Shown in pieces: positions 1-9,552 of a stretch of DNA of 64,000 nt (its first letter is position 1; each line of letters starts with the position of its first letter). The stretch comes from Pseudomonas taiwanensis DSM 21245 (lineage in GTDB: Bacteria > Pseudomonadota > Gammaproteobacteria > Pseudomonadales > Pseudomonadaceae), in the NCBI RefSeq assembly GCF_000425785.1, contig NZ_AUEC01000015.1:110760-174759 (forward strand), given 5' to 3'. Under the pieces are notes generated by a model that saw only the letters and a program-made list of their open reading frames with translations, was not told the DNA's origin and did not search any database. The position numbers were made by a program, and so were the translations under genes.

Positions 1-143
1 GGGCGGAGGGTGCTGGTGCGCTGGTTGAGGGCGTCGTATTCGTGCTGCCACACGGCGACCATCGGCGTGCCGAGGTGATCGCAGTGGTACCAGGCAATCG
101 CATCGAACGCCTGCGGTGGCATCGTCATCTGCCACAACGGATA
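1..143 (-). pseudogene. Rhs/YD-repeat protein fragment, runs off the left edge
   Basis: The minus strand reads as Rhs core sequence, with the motif AWYHCDHLGTPM followed directly by WQHEYDALNQRTSTLR, a typical YD repeat. In Rhs proteins the HLGTP motif closes the core and is followed by a short linker and a variable toxin tip. Here YD-repeat sequence follows it, so the order is unusual. The upstream frame closes at a stop near 235 with no Rhs-like sequence before about position 143, so the 5' part of the gene is missing. I read it as a remnant or recombined piece of an Rhs effector next to the T6SS operon. The part beyond position 1 cannot be judged. Confidence 0.6.
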
Positions 144-404
144 TTTCTTAAGGCCTACAGGAATGTTTGCACAGGTATATCGACATTTGAGTGCGCAACT
201 TCTTGCGCAGTTGACTCAGGAGAGTGCGCCGAAGCTGTAAAAGCCATCGCGAAATGCAGCAAGCCGGCCGCCACCAAAACCAACGTGCTACCATCGTGCC
301 GCACTCATGGATGCTCTACCGATTCGACAAGGAACGCCGCGCGTGACCACTTCCGTTACTGCTTCACCCTGCCCTGCCCGTTTTCTGCCAGCAGGCCACG
401 CCTG

Positions 405-2027
405 ATGCTCGGCGCCCTACTGCAACGGACCCGCCAAGACCTCTCTCCCTGGCAGCGTATAACCCGTGCCTTATGGGGCGGCAGCCTGCCGCTGACGCGC
501 GCCCAGGGCCGTTTGTTGGCGCAATTGATGCTGCTGCCAAGCGCGATGTACCTGCTGCTTGCCCTGGCATACCTGGCGCAGATCACCGACCTGATCGGCA
601 GCCTGGCGCCGCATGCGGTGCTGCAACGCCTCGCCGACCACGGCCAATGGTTGGGGGCTTTCGCCCTGGCCCTGCTGGCATTGAGCTGCTTGTTGCGCAA
701 GGGGCTGCGCCTGAACTGGGGCTTCGGTCGCACACTGTTGTGGGCGCTGCTGACCTGCACAAGCTGCCTGTACCTTGGCAACCAGGCCCAGCGCCTGCTG
801 ATCGATAGCCTGGTCGAGCGCACCAGCCCTAGCCAACAAGCCCAGGCAGCCTTCGGTATGCCGCTGCTCAACCGCATGCTTGAACATGACCTGCGCATCG
901 ACGGCCAGACCGCCACGCCCGCGCAGTTGCAAAGCCCCGAGGGCAAATGGCGGCTGGCCGAATTGGCCCTGCTGCTACCGGACAGTCCCCAAGTGGCGCT
1001 GACAGACGGCCTCACGCCGCAGGCGTTCTTCGAGCAGCTCGCCGACCAACGACGCGGGGGCCTGGAGCGTAATTACCAGCGTTACCTGCAAGCCACCGGC
1101 AGGCAGGAGGACCATTACCGCCAGTACCGACGCGCTAGCCAGTTCTACGCGGATGCAACCAGCCGCCTGGCCATCCTCCAGCGCCAGGGCCAGGCCTGGA
1201 CCGACTACCTGCGTCTGCTCACCAAGCGTGGTCGCACCCTCAATCCATGGGACCTGCCGCTCGCTGAGTGGCAACCTGTGCGCCACGTGCTACGCGAGCA
1301 GATGAACGTTCCGGTCAACGACCTCTGGCGCCCCGATGACCGCCGCGGCTTCAACCAGGCGGTCGCCAGGCAGGTGCGGCGCGAAGCACGTAACCGATAC
1401 GCCGAAACACTCCAGCAACGCATCGACGCCGGCTGGATCGAACCCGGCCTGACGCGGACGGGCTTCCTGGCAGTTAACGCCATCCAGGCCCAATGGCGAC
1501 AGGATTTGGCCCTACCCGCTGGCATCACTTTGTATGCCTACCTGACCAAGGAAGCCTTCGCGCTCACAGTCTACCGACCGGCACTGCAATACGACGCCCG
1601 CGAACTGATGAAGCAACGCGTCGAGGCCAGCAACGACCTCTCTACCCTCGGCCGTGACAGCTACCGCGATTTGGTAACCCCAGGCGTCACCGTGCTGCTG
1701 ATCAGCATCGGGTTGGTGGTGCACCTGTTCAGAACGCTGGCGTACCTGCTGCGTTTGGGGCTGCCGCAGCCTCCGGGCGTATACCTGAAACTGTTGGCGC
1801 TGTACGTGTTGCTACTGGGCAGCATGGCGCTGTTTACGGGCAAGTCACAGGTACCGGCATTCGGACTGACCGCGGGCAACAGCGATAGCCTGGTGTTAAC
1901 CCTGGCGCGCAACACGTTGGACTGGACCGCTGCGCATCAGGCGCACCTGTATGCCTGGGGCAATGGCCTGCGCCAGGGCATGCTGCGCGGCTATGGCTTC
2001 GGTGCTACAACCCCTCAGGAAGACTGA
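405..2027 (+). CDS. Unrecognised multi-pass membrane protein, convergent with the T6SS operon
   Basis: The product from the ATG at 405 is 540 residues. Hydrophobic segments lie near residues 40-60, 82-98 and 109-124, and again near 425-445 and 461-478. Between them is a long polar, Arg/Gln-rich region with probable helical and coiled character. The frame is open 363 nt further upstream, but that part reads as arbitrary sequence (Cys-rich, no domain), so the internal ATG at the start of MLGALLQRTR is preferred. The gene converges on the kinase gene and the two 3' ends overlap by 13 nt. I do not recognise a family. Its position at the end of the T6SS operon suggests an accessory or cargo role, but it is transcribed in the opposite direction and nothing in the sequence proves a link. 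Confidence 0.6.
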   Translation: MLGALLQRTRQDLSPWQRITRALWGGSLPLTRAQGRLLAQLMLLPSAMYLLLALAYLAQITDLIGSLAPHAVLQRLADHGQWLGAFALALLALSCLLRKGLRLNWGFGRTLLWALLTCTSCLYLGNQAQRLLIDSLVERTSPSQQAQAAFGMPLLNRMLEHDLRIDGQTATPAQLQSPEGKWRLAELALLLPDSPQVALTDGLTPQAFFEQLADQRRGGLERNYQRYLQATGRQEDHYRQYRRASQFYADATSRLAILQRQGQAWTDYLRLLTKRGRTLNPWDLPLAEWQPVRHVLREQMNVPVNDLWRPDDRRGFNQAVARQVRREARNRYAETLQQRIDAGWIEPGLTRTGFLAVNAIQAQWRQDLALPAGITLYAYLTKEAFALTVYRPALQYDARELMKQRVEASNDLSTLGRDSYRDLVTPGVTVLLISIGLVVHLFRTLAYLLRLGLPQPPGVYLKLLALYVLLLGSMALFTGKSQVPAFGLTAGNSDSLVLTLARNTLDWTAAHQAHLYAWGNGLRQGMLRGYGFGATTPQED

Positions 2028-3082
2028 GTGTTGCGCATGCTCCTGAGCCGCGCCCACAGTCCTTGGGCGGCAAAGGCATCACGCAACTGCGCCGCACTCA
2101 CGCGGCGCTGCTCGGGGTCGAACGCCAGCGCCACACGCAATGCGCTCCAGGCCTTGGCCGGCATGCCAAGCGGCACCGAAAGCCGCGAGCTCAGCGCCTG
2201 GTCGCGGACCTTGATCGAGGGTACACGCTCGAAGGGATGACGGCCGCAGGCCAGCTCATACAATACGCAGGCAACGGCATACAGGTCGCTGGCCCTGCTG
2301 GGATTACTGCCCTCGAACAACTCCGGCGCTGCATAGGCCGGTGTCCAGGCTTCGAAACGGCCGTAGCTCAAATGCGGCAACCTGGCCAGTGGCCCTTCCA
2401 CGGCCATGCCCAGGCCAAAGTCGAACAGACGCACGCCATCGTCGCCGAGCATCACATTGCTGGGTTTGATATCGCCATGCACCACCCCTTGGCCGTGTAC
2501 ACAGGCCAGGGCGTCGAGCAGCGGCACGGCTATTTCACGCACCTCTGCCCACGCCAGGCCCAGGGGCTGGTCGCAGAGTACGCGGTCAAGCGCACGACCA
2601 CGCATCAACTCCATGCTGATGAAGGCGCGCCCGCATTGCGGATCGACAGCGAAACCATGCAACCGCACCAGGTTGGGGTGCCGCAAGCGGCTGGTAAGCG
2701 CGTATTCGTTGAACAGCAATGCGTTGGCGTCTGCCGAGGCAGCCAGTTGGTCGCTCATCAGCTTGACCGCCAACAACGGTTGCGGATCACCGTAGCTTTC
2801 CTGCAACAAGTCGCGAGCGCGATACACCAGGCCCATGCCGCCAGCCCCCAGCAGCCGCTCGAGGCGATAGCGGCCGGCCAACAGCTCGGGCACAGGCAAC
2901 ACGTCGACGGCTGCCGGGATTGCAGGCAACGGTTCTGCCGCCCTGCCCTTGCCACGGCGCTTGCGCCGCCCCTTGCCATTGCTGCCCCGATCCGGCTCGC
3001 CGGCCGGCTGGGTGAAGGAAAAGTAGGTGGCGTCGCCACCTTGCTCCAGGGCATCGAGTATATCCAGTGCGTCGCCGCTCAT
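2015..3082 (-). CDS. stk1: T6SS-associated serine/threonine protein kinase (Stk1/PpkA type)
   Basis: The 355-residue product has a Hanks-type kinase domain from about residue 70. The glycine loop GAGGMG is at 79-84, the ATP-binding lysine at K107, the helix-C glutamate probably at E126, the catalytic loop HGDIKPSN at 202-209 and DFG at 221-223, followed by APE. The catalytic loop has Gly where most kinases have Arg before the catalytic Asp, so it is a non-RD kinase. The first 60 residues are low-complexity and basic. No membrane segment or periplasmic domain is seen, as in the short Stk1 of P. aeruginosa HSI-II and unlike the long PpkA of HSI-I. The start at 3082 overlaps the phosphatase stop as ATGA, implying translational coupling. 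Likely role: phosphorylation of T6SS components such as the FHA protein to control assembly. Confidence 0.92.
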   Translation of the reverse strand: MSGDALDILDALEQGGDATYFSFTQPAGEPDRGSNGKGRRKRRGKGRAAEPLPAIPAAVDVLPVPELLAGRYRLERLLGAGGMGLVYRARDLLQESYGDPQPLLAVKLMSDQLAASADANALLFNEYALTSRLRHPNLVRLHGFAVDPQCGRAFISMELMRGRALDRVLCDQPLGLAWAEVREIAVPLLDALACVHGQGVVHGDIKPSNVMLGDDGVRLFDFGLGMAVEGPLARLPHLSYGRFEAWTPAYAAPELFEGSNPSRASDLYAVACVLYELACGRHPFERVPSIKVRDQALSSRLSVPLGMPAKAWSALRVALAFDPEQRRVSAAQLRDAFAAQGLWARLRSMRNTQSS

Positions 3083-3807
3083 TGATGGATCACCACTGCG
3101 GTCAGGTTGTCTTTCGCCGCACCACCCAGTGCAGTAGCAAACAGTCGCTGCAAGGCATCGGCGGGCGACGCAAGGTCCAGGGCGTGGCCGAGACCATCGC
3201 TTTGAAGGCTGTCGTAGAGACCGTCGCTGCACAGGAGGAACACATCGCCCGGCAACGCTTCGAACTCCAGCACCTCCAGCTTGAGCTCGGCACTGGCGCC
3301 CACCGCACGGGTCAGTGCGCGTGCCGAGGGGTGGCCACGGGCCTGCTCGGCGCTCATGCGCTGCTGGTCGATCAATTGCTGCGCAAGCGAATGATCGCGG
3401 GTCAGCTGGTACAGCCGATGCCCACGCCACAGGTAGCAACGGCTGTCGCCGGCCCACACGCATGCACCACGGCGGCCTTCAAGCAGTAACGTGACCACTG
3501 TGCTTCCGATGATTCGCGCGTGGCCCTCGACGCTCACTGTCAGCTCCTGGCCCAGGCGGCGATTGATCCAGTGCAGGCATTGGCGGACCGCGACCACACG
3601 CTCGTCGAAACTGGCGGCAGGGGCCAGTTCAGCCAGGCTGGCCACGATCATCTGGCTGGCGACATCGCCATCCTCATGTCCTCCCATACCATCCGCTACA
3701 GCCCACAACCCATGCTGCGGGCAATCCAGAAATGCATCCTCGTTGCGGGCGCGCACCTTGCCGGCGTCTGTGCGCGCCGCACTGCGCCAGGGGTTGGCGT
3801 GCAGCAT
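3079..3807 (-). CDS. stp1: T6SS-associated PP2C-type protein phosphatase (Stp1/PppA)
   Basis: This 242-residue protein is a minimal bacterial PPM/PP2C phosphatase. The metal-binding motifs are RNEDAF (21-26), ADGMGGH (38-44), GSTVV, WAGDSR, CSDGL and a C-terminal DNLTAV. No membrane segment or extra domain is present, so it is cytoplasmic. It should remove phosphates placed by the kinase encoded next in the operon and so switch off the phosphorylation arm of T6SS control. Its start codon shares one base with the tssM stop codon (TGATG) and its stop overlaps the kinase start (ATGA), so tssM, phosphatase and kinase are tightly coupled. Confidence 0.93.
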   Translation of the reverse strand: MLHANPWRSAARTDAGKVRARNEDAFLDCPQHGLWAVADGMGGHEDGDVASQMIVASLAELAPAASFDERVVAVRQCLHWINRRLGQELTVSVEGHARIIGSTVVTLLLEGRRGACVWAGDSRCYLWRGHRLYQLTRDHSLAQQLIDQQRMSAEQARGHPSARALTRAVGASAELKLEVLEFEALPGDVFLLCSDGLYDSLQSDGLGHALDLASPADALQRLFATALGGAAKDNLTAVVIHQ

Positions 3808-6800
3808 CAGAGTTCACCCGGCAGCCGCAGGCCACGCAACACGTTCAGGTCGAACGGGTTGGGCGAGCGCTGGCTGGTCAGCAGGTAGTTGGCGCGCATA
3901 CCTCCGACGTTGGCCTTGACCACCATGGTGTCGCGGCCCTTGAGGTACTCGGTCTGCATCAGGTCGAGCAAGCGGAACAGCGCCCACGGGCCGCCGTTCT
4001 TTTCCAGCGACATGGGGCGGCCATTGATTTGCTCCAGGGTCAGGCTGCTGTTGCCGTCCTGTGCCTCGGTCGGCCACTTGAACGTGGTGGAGACAATCGG
4101 ACCATGACGGTAGTCGATCACCTGGTCACCGAAGCGAAACTCAGCGCGACTCACCGATGGATCGAGGGTGTACGGTTCGAGCTTGAACTGCACTTGCGGC
4201 TCTTGCGGGTTTTGCGCAAAGAAGCTCTGGCGCACAGCCTGGATGATGCCCATCTGTTCAAGGAACGTCTTGGTCATCGGCAGGCTCTGGCCGTCCAGGC
4301 TGCGCAAGCGATAGTTGCCTGGCTCGCCACTGACGAACGGCTTCATGTAGCTGTCGAAGAACTGGTCGGCTACACCCTGGGCCTTGAAGAAGTCGCGGAA
4401 ATCGCTGATCGCCACATCGCCGGTGCCTGCGGCGTTGAACGGGTAGCGCGACTCGATGGCCTTGCCATAGAAGCTGTACAGCTCACTCTGGTAACGCTGG
4501 TTGAGGTAGTTGTAGCTGTCGTTCAGGACCATGCGCCAGATGTCGTCCGAGAGCAGGTTGAACCAGCCCGCCACTGGCCGTGGCAGTCGGGCGGTGCCGT
4601 TGCGCAGGCTGCTCAAGGCGTCACGTTGGCCCGACATGCGCGCCTTGGCCATCTGGTACGAAGCTTCCTCGACCTGATTGGAGCGCGCCAGCCCGGCCAA
4701 TTGTTGTTGCAGATCGTTCAGCGCTTGCAGGGTCGGCGCCAGATCAGGCCCTGGGCCGTTGTTGTCATCGAGCAAACGGTGCAGCGGCTCGAAGCGCCGT
4801 TGCAGCGCCATGCGCGCGGTGTCTGGCAGCGGTCGCTTGGCCAGGGCGTCACGGGCCTTGCCGGCGACCGCGCCAGCCACGGCAGTGCCGTTCTTGCCAA
4901 GCTTCTTGGCCGCGGCCTTGCCAGCGGCCGCCTCGGCTGCCTGCTCGCCCTCGTCTGACGTCTCTGGCAACGTCGGGAAACGGGTGTTCTCGCGCACTTC
5001 GGTCAGCAGCAGCAACAACGGCGAGTTGGCGGCGGTGAGCGCCGACAATTGGTCAGCGCCTTCCCCCGCGTCGCTGAACGGAATCAAGCCGACCTGGTTG
5101 ATCGCCTCCCCCCAATAATTGGCGTAGTCGCGAAAATACAACTGTTCCAGCGCCACCATCAGCCGTCGCATGTCCATGTCGCTGATACCTGGCCCCTCCC
5201 CCAGCACCCAGTTGTCACGCAGGATGTCGTTGACCAGGTTGGCGCCCTGCACCGAGAAGTATTGCTGGTAACCCTGGGAGGTGTAGAAGCCCGGAATCGC
5301 ATAGTCGACCCCCACGAACTGGCTCGCCTGTGGCCCCAACTGCTGGCTCAGGCGGTACTCGGGCAGACTGCGGGCCTGTTCTCGCAGCACTCGGTAGACC
5401 ACGCTGGCCAGCGACTCTGCACGCAACACCTGACGCGCCTGTGCCACCAGCGCATCATTGAGCGGCAAGGCGAACGGTTGCTGCAACAGGCGCCCGAAGT
5501 GTGCGTTGAGCGCCTCCTGCGCGGCGGTGTTGCCGCTGTAGCGCTGCGACCAGCCGGCTGCCACCCAATCCTGCAACCAGTCCTGATCTCGACGCTCGGG
5601 ATCGCCCAGCATCAGGTAGGCACGCAGGCTGTTGAGCAAGCGTTCGCGGTTCTTCAGGTTGCTGCGAATCTGCTCTTCCACCATCTTGCCGACGCGCGGC
5701 AGCAGGACTTGCTCGAGTTCGCGCTGGTAAGCAGGTTGCAGCACCTCGTTGGCAGCCCCCCCTTGATACAGGCCGGCGCGCTGCAGCAGCGAGACATCGC
5801 CACTGTCGGGAAACACTCGTGCTGCCTGGTAGGCCGAATCCAACGGCTTGAGTGCGGCCAGGGCATCGTCGCGGCCGTCGAGGCTCTGGTGCTGATGCTG
5901 CCATTGCCGAGCCAGTTCACGCAGCGCTTCCAGACGCTCATGGTTGCCGGAGAAACTGTTTGCCCACAGCAGGCCGAACAGCACCAGCGCGCCGAGTGCC
6001 GTCAGGTATACGGCACGCTGGCCCCAATTGATGCGGCGCCGCTCACGGCGGTCGAGGCCAGCCAGGTCGTATTCGGGAAACACGACACGGGTGAACAACT
6101 GCAGCATGAAGCGCGCCCGCCCCCGCGGGATTCCGTGCCCAGGTATACCGGGCTGGAAGCCATTGTCGCTATCGACCTGCGGCGCAAGGTGCGGCGCGCT
6201 GGTCAGATAGACACCGCGCAAGTGGCTGGCGCGCTGATAGCGGTTGCCGGTGAAAGCGGCATCCACCAACAGGCACAATTGGTCACCGATGCGTCCGAGC
6301 TGGTGCGGGAAATCGAGGATGCGCGCACGACGCAAGGTATTGCGCTCGTGGTGGATGCGCTGGGTGACCTGGTCACCCAGGCGCTGCAGCAGGCCCTGAA
6401 ACTCGTTGGCCAGTAACTCGGTATCGGCGCCATTCTTGCCTTTGCCGAACGTGACGCCAAACACCTGTTCGTTTTCTTCTCGCGACTGCTGGTCGAAGAA
6501 TTCCTCAAAGCCAGCCAGCCGGTCGGTCTTGGTCAGCACCAGGTATACCGGCAGGTCCTGGTGCAGGCGCTGGCGCAACTCCTGCAAGCGCGAGCGAACC
6601 TTCTGCGCCAAGTCGTTCAATGCCGCGTCACCGCCAAGCAAGGTGTCCATCGGTACGGTGATCAACACACCGTTGAGCGGCCGATTGCGGCGACGCTGAC
6701 GCAGCAGGTCGAGCAAGGTGCGCCAGGCATGGCCGTCCAGCTCACTGTCGCGCTGTTCGAGGAAGCGCCCGCCGGTGTCGACCAGCACGCCCTGCTCGGC

Positions 6801-7334
6801 AAAGTAGTAATTGCAGTATTCGCCATTGCCCGCGTCCTGCGAGCGCCTGCGCTCCAGCGCGTTGATGGGAAACTCCAGCCCCGAATGCTCCAGCAGGCTG
6901 GTCTTGCCCGAGCCATTGGCGCCGAGCACCAGGTACCATGGCAGATCACGACGCCAGCGGTCGTGACGGCCACCGTACAGGCTCGAGGTGTTGAGCGTGG
7001 CCAGGGCATGCTTGAAACGCGCCCTGATTTCCTTGGCCGCTTCGTACTTGCGCTCTTCACGCTCCAGACGCTCTTGCCCGCCCTCGCTCTCCAGCGCCTT
7101 CTGCTTGCGATGGTTGGCACGCCAGCTGGCGTACACCATCCACAATCCCCAGAGCAGGAACAGCACACTGATGGTCAACAGCCGCGCCGCGGCGTCTTCC
7201 CAGAACTTGTCGTCGGCGACGGCCAGCAGTGGCCCGATGAACCACACCAGCAAGGCCAGGGCCAGCACCAGCAGCAGACTCCACACCCAGGTCCGGGCAA
7301 GGAATGCGCCGACTTTCTTGAAAACATTCTTCAT
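3807..7334 (-). CDS. tssM: T6SS membrane-complex protein TssM (IcmF)
   Basis: The 1175-residue IcmF-family protein is the large inner-membrane/periplasmic part of the T6SS envelope complex, working with TssL and TssJ. Two membrane helices lie near residues 16-38 and 52-70 and a third near 441-460. The cytoplasmic loop between them holds a Walker A motif GANGSGKT at 138-145, VDTGG at 185-189 and a TKTD motif near 268-271, so the nucleotide-binding domain is intact. The C-terminal ~700 residues form the periplasmic domain that reaches TssJ. A longer open frame to 7817 reads through tssL in another frame; the ATG at 7334, just before MKNVFKKVGAFLARTW, lies 14 nt after the tssL stop and gives the normal N-terminus. 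Confidence 0.96.
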   Translation of the reverse strand: MKNVFKKVGAFLARTWVWSLLLVLALALLVWFIGPLLAVADDKFWEDAAARLLTISVLFLLWGLWMVYASWRANHRKQKALESEGGQERLEREERKYEAAKEIRARFKHALATLNTSSLYGGRHDRWRRDLPWYLVLGANGSGKTSLLEHSGLEFPINALERRRSQDAGNGEYCNYYFAEQGVLVDTGGRFLEQRDSELDGHAWRTLLDLLRQRRRNRPLNGVLITVPMDTLLGGDAALNDLAQKVRSRLQELRQRLHQDLPVYLVLTKTDRLAGFEEFFDQQSREENEQVFGVTFGKGKNGADTELLANEFQGLLQRLGDQVTQRIHHERNTLRRARILDFPHQLGRIGDQLCLLVDAAFTGNRYQRASHLRGVYLTSAPHLAPQVDSDNGFQPGIPGHGIPRGRARFMLQLFTRVVFPEYDLAGLDRRERRRINWGQRAVYLTALGALVLFGLLWANSFSGNHERLEALRELARQWQHQHQSLDGRDDALAALKPLDSAYQAARVFPDSGDVSLLQRAGLYQGGAANEVLQPAYQRELEQVLLPRVGKMVEEQIRSNLKNRERLLNSLRAYLMLGDPERRDQDWLQDWVAAGWSQRYSGNTAAQEALNAHFGRLLQQPFALPLNDALVAQARQVLRAESLASVVYRVLREQARSLPEYRLSQQLGPQASQFVGVDYAIPGFYTSQGYQQYFSVQGANLVNDILRDNWVLGEGPGISDMDMRRLMVALEQLYFRDYANYWGEAINQVGLIPFSDAGEGADQLSALTAANSPLLLLLTEVRENTRFPTLPETSDEGEQAAEAAAGKAAAKKLGKNGTAVAGAVAGKARDALAKRPLPDTARMALQRRFEPLHRLLDDNNGPGPDLAPTLQALNDLQQQLAGLARSNQVEEASYQMAKARMSGQRDALSSLRNGTARLPRPVAGWFNLLSDDIWRMVLNDSYNYLNQRYQSELYSFYGKAIESRYPFNAAGTGDVAISDFRDFFKAQGVADQFFDSYMKPFVSGEPGNYRLRSLDGQSLPMTKTFLEQMGIIQAVRQSFFAQNPQEPQVQFKLEPYTLDPSVSRAEFRFGDQVIDYRHGPIVSTTFKWPTEAQDGNSSLTLEQINGRPMSLEKNGGPWALFRLLDLMQTEYLKGRDTMVVKANVGGMRANYLLTSQRSPNPFDLNVLRGLRLPGEL

Positions 7335-7348
7335 CACAGATCCTTGTG

Positions 7349-8215
7349 TCACTGCTTCTGTTCGGCCACGTTCTGTTCGAGGGGCTGGAAGGGTTGCAAG
7401 ACGGTGGCGCGCTGCTCCCCCAGCACCCAGGCGAAACCGGCATACAGCACCATCAGACACACCATCGTGAGCAACGCCACGCTCCACCACGGCACGATAC
7501 GCACCGGAGTGTGGCGCTGGTCGTGACCCTCCCAGCGTGGCGCCAACTCGCGCGGCACGTCGCCCCGCAGCTGGCGGATCTGGCGGAACAGCGCGTCGCG
7601 GATGCCTTCGAGTTCGGACATACCGCGATCGATTACCCGATACTTGCCCTCGAAGCCCAGCGACAGGCACAGGTACATCAGCTCCAGCATGGCCAGGTGC
7701 TTGACCGGGTTCTTCGACATGCGGTCGAGCAAGGCGAAGAACTTCTCGCCGCCGAAGGTTTCGTTGTGAAACGCACTGAGCAGGCTCATCTGGGACCACT
7801 GACTTTCGTTGCCCCACGAGGTGGTGACCACGGCTTCATCGACCACGGTGCAAATCAGGTAGCGCGCCACCGTCACCTGGCTGCTCTCGACCCCTTCGTA
7901 ATGGATGCGCGCTTCGAAGGTGCGGATGTAGGCGCTCAGTCGCTCCTTGAGCGTATTCAAGTCTTCGGCGGTTTCGCTGTGCTTGAGCCGCACCACTTCC
8001 GAAATCAACTCGCCAGCAGCCGCCACCAACGGGTTGAGACCGACGCTGAAGCTGCCGCTGGCAGGGAGCCGCGCCGAATAGACCATACGCTGCTCCAGCG
8101 CCTCGACCTTGGCCGCATCGCCATGGGCCGTCAGTGGCTGGCCAGAGGGTGCCGAGCCATCCTGGTTGTACAGGACGGTCTTGTCGTCCTGCGGGTGTTC
8201 CGTGTCCTTGCTCAT
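7349..8215 (-). CDS. tssL: T6SS inner-membrane protein TssL (DotU/IcmH)
   Basis: This 288-residue protein has the DotU cytoplasmic domain (about residues 55-230) and a single C-terminal anchor at about 242-264, followed by a short periplasmic tail. There is no OmpA-like peptidoglycan-binding domain, so anchoring to the cell wall must come from another protein. It forms the TssJ-TssL-TssM membrane complex with its neighbours. It starts 5 nt after the tssK stop. Confidence 0.95.
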   Translation of the reverse strand: MSKDTEHPQDDKTVLYNQDGSAPSGQPLTAHGDAAKVEALEQRMVYSARLPASGSFSVGLNPLVAAAGELISEVVRLKHSETAEDLNTLKERLSAYIRTFEARIHYEGVESSQVTVARYLICTVVDEAVVTTSWGNESQWSQMSLLSAFHNETFGGEKFFALLDRMSKNPVKHLAMLELMYLCLSLGFEGKYRVIDRGMSELEGIRDALFRQIRQLRGDVPRELAPRWEGHDQRHTPVRIVPWWSVALLTMVCLMVLYAGFAWVLGEQRATVLQPFQPLEQNVAEQKQ

Positions 8216-8220
8216 TGCGG

Positions 8221-9552
8221 TCAGTTCCTGATGGCCCAGAATTTCAGTTCAAGATCGGAGAACTCACTGGTGACGTGGAAGGCGAAACCACCAGAGCCAT
8301 CCATCTTGGCGCGATCTGCGGCATCGAGTTCGACGATGAAGTAGGTTTTGTTGGCATGAAACGGGATCTGCCTCGGTGCCACAGGCAAGGGCTTGACCTT
8401 GAGCCCAGGCAAGTGAAGGTTGACCAACTGGCGAATGCGCTCCACCGGGCCGACCTTGAGGTGCAGCGGCAAACGCTGGCGCAGCTCCTCGGATTCGCAG
8501 TTGGCGCTGGCGGCCAGTACGAACGATGCCGTGGTGAGCAGCCCTGGATCGTGCAAGGGTGAAACCAGGATGCCGTACTGGCGCTGTTGCAGCTCCAACT
8601 CGATGGCATGTTGCTCGAGCACCATCGACAACACCTGACGGATCGACTCCATCAGCTTGCGGAAGCTGCTGCCCTGGTCACTGTGCTGGTAACGAGCGTC
8701 CAGCCGAGGGCGCTTGGTGTCGCTGGAGAAGGTCGACAGGTCGCCGAGCATGATCAGGAAGGTGCGGTACAACTCTTCCGGGTGCACCTGCTCAAGGTTC
8801 AGGTAGTGACGCAGCAGCAACTCGGTACGGTTGATCAGCTGCAGCATCATGAAGTCGCCCACCTCTGCACCGCCGACCTTGCCATTGGAGCGGATGCGCT
8901 CGGCCAGGGTGTCGCCACGCAAGGCCAGCATGCTGATCACTTCCTTCAGGCATGACTGCAGGTACACCGAGGATTGGGTCCGGATGTAGCTCGGGACGAA
9001 GTCCGGATCCAGGGTAATGACCCCGTCCGGCGAGGTGTCGAGCACTTCGCACACCTTGAGCTTGACGTACGCCTGGTCGCCCTGCTGCTCGCCCAGCAGC
9101 AGGCGGAAGTCCGGGCGCGCGCAGTTGATCTGGGTGCTGTTGTCATCGCCCGCGTTGGAATCGCTGACCTCCAGCTCGTAGGTGGTATAGCGCGTCAATA
9201 CCTCGGCCTGCTCCGGCCGGCGGGCCTCGATGTGGTTTCCGGTGACCAGCGGCAAGGCCATGAAGATCGGCGTGCTGCCGGTGTTTGGCGGCACGTCCAG
9301 GGCCAGCGGTTCACTGCTGCCATCGAGCTCGAACAGACTGCCATCCGGCAGGATGCCTGCGGCACGACTGATCACCAGCTTGCCCATGGTCAGGAACTGC
9401 AGGTCGATCTCCAGATCGATGAAACCCCAGGTGCAATTACCCAGCAGCTGCGTGCGGGTTTTCATCTGGCTGTCGTAGTAGCGGTCGTTGTGCTGGAAAT
9501 GCTGCGGGCGCAGCAGCATGCCTTCCTGCCAGACTACCTTGTGCACGTTCAT
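8221..9552 (-). CDS. tssK: T6SS baseplate protein TssK
   Basis: The 443-residue protein matches the TssK family from the N-terminal VVWQEGMLLRPQHFQ motif (residues 6-20), which is highly characteristic, through the conserved middle domain to the end. TssK trimers link the baseplate (TssE, F, G) to the membrane complex (TssL, TssM). The length is typical. The start overlaps the tssJ stop by 4 nt (ATGA), so it is coupled to tssJ. Confidence 0.96.
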   Translation of the reverse strand: MNVHKVVWQEGMLLRPQHFQHNDRYYDSQMKTRTQLLGNCTWGFIDLEIDLQFLTMGKLVISRAAGILPDGSLFELDGSSEPLALDVPPNTGSTPIFMALPLVTGNHIEARRPEQAEVLTRYTTYELEVSDSNAGDDNSTQINCARPDFRLLLGEQQGDQAYVKLKVCEVLDTSPDGVITLDPDFVPSYIRTQSSVYLQSCLKEVISMLALRGDTLAERIRSNGKVGGAEVGDFMMLQLINRTELLLRHYLNLEQVHPEELYRTFLIMLGDLSTFSSDTKRPRLDARYQHSDQGSSFRKLMESIRQVLSMVLEQHAIELELQQRQYGILVSPLHDPGLLTTASFVLAASANCESEELRQRLPLHLKVGPVERIRQLVNLHLPGLKVKPLPVAPRQIPFHANKTYFIVELDAADRAKMDGSGGFAFHVTSEFSDLELKFWAIRN

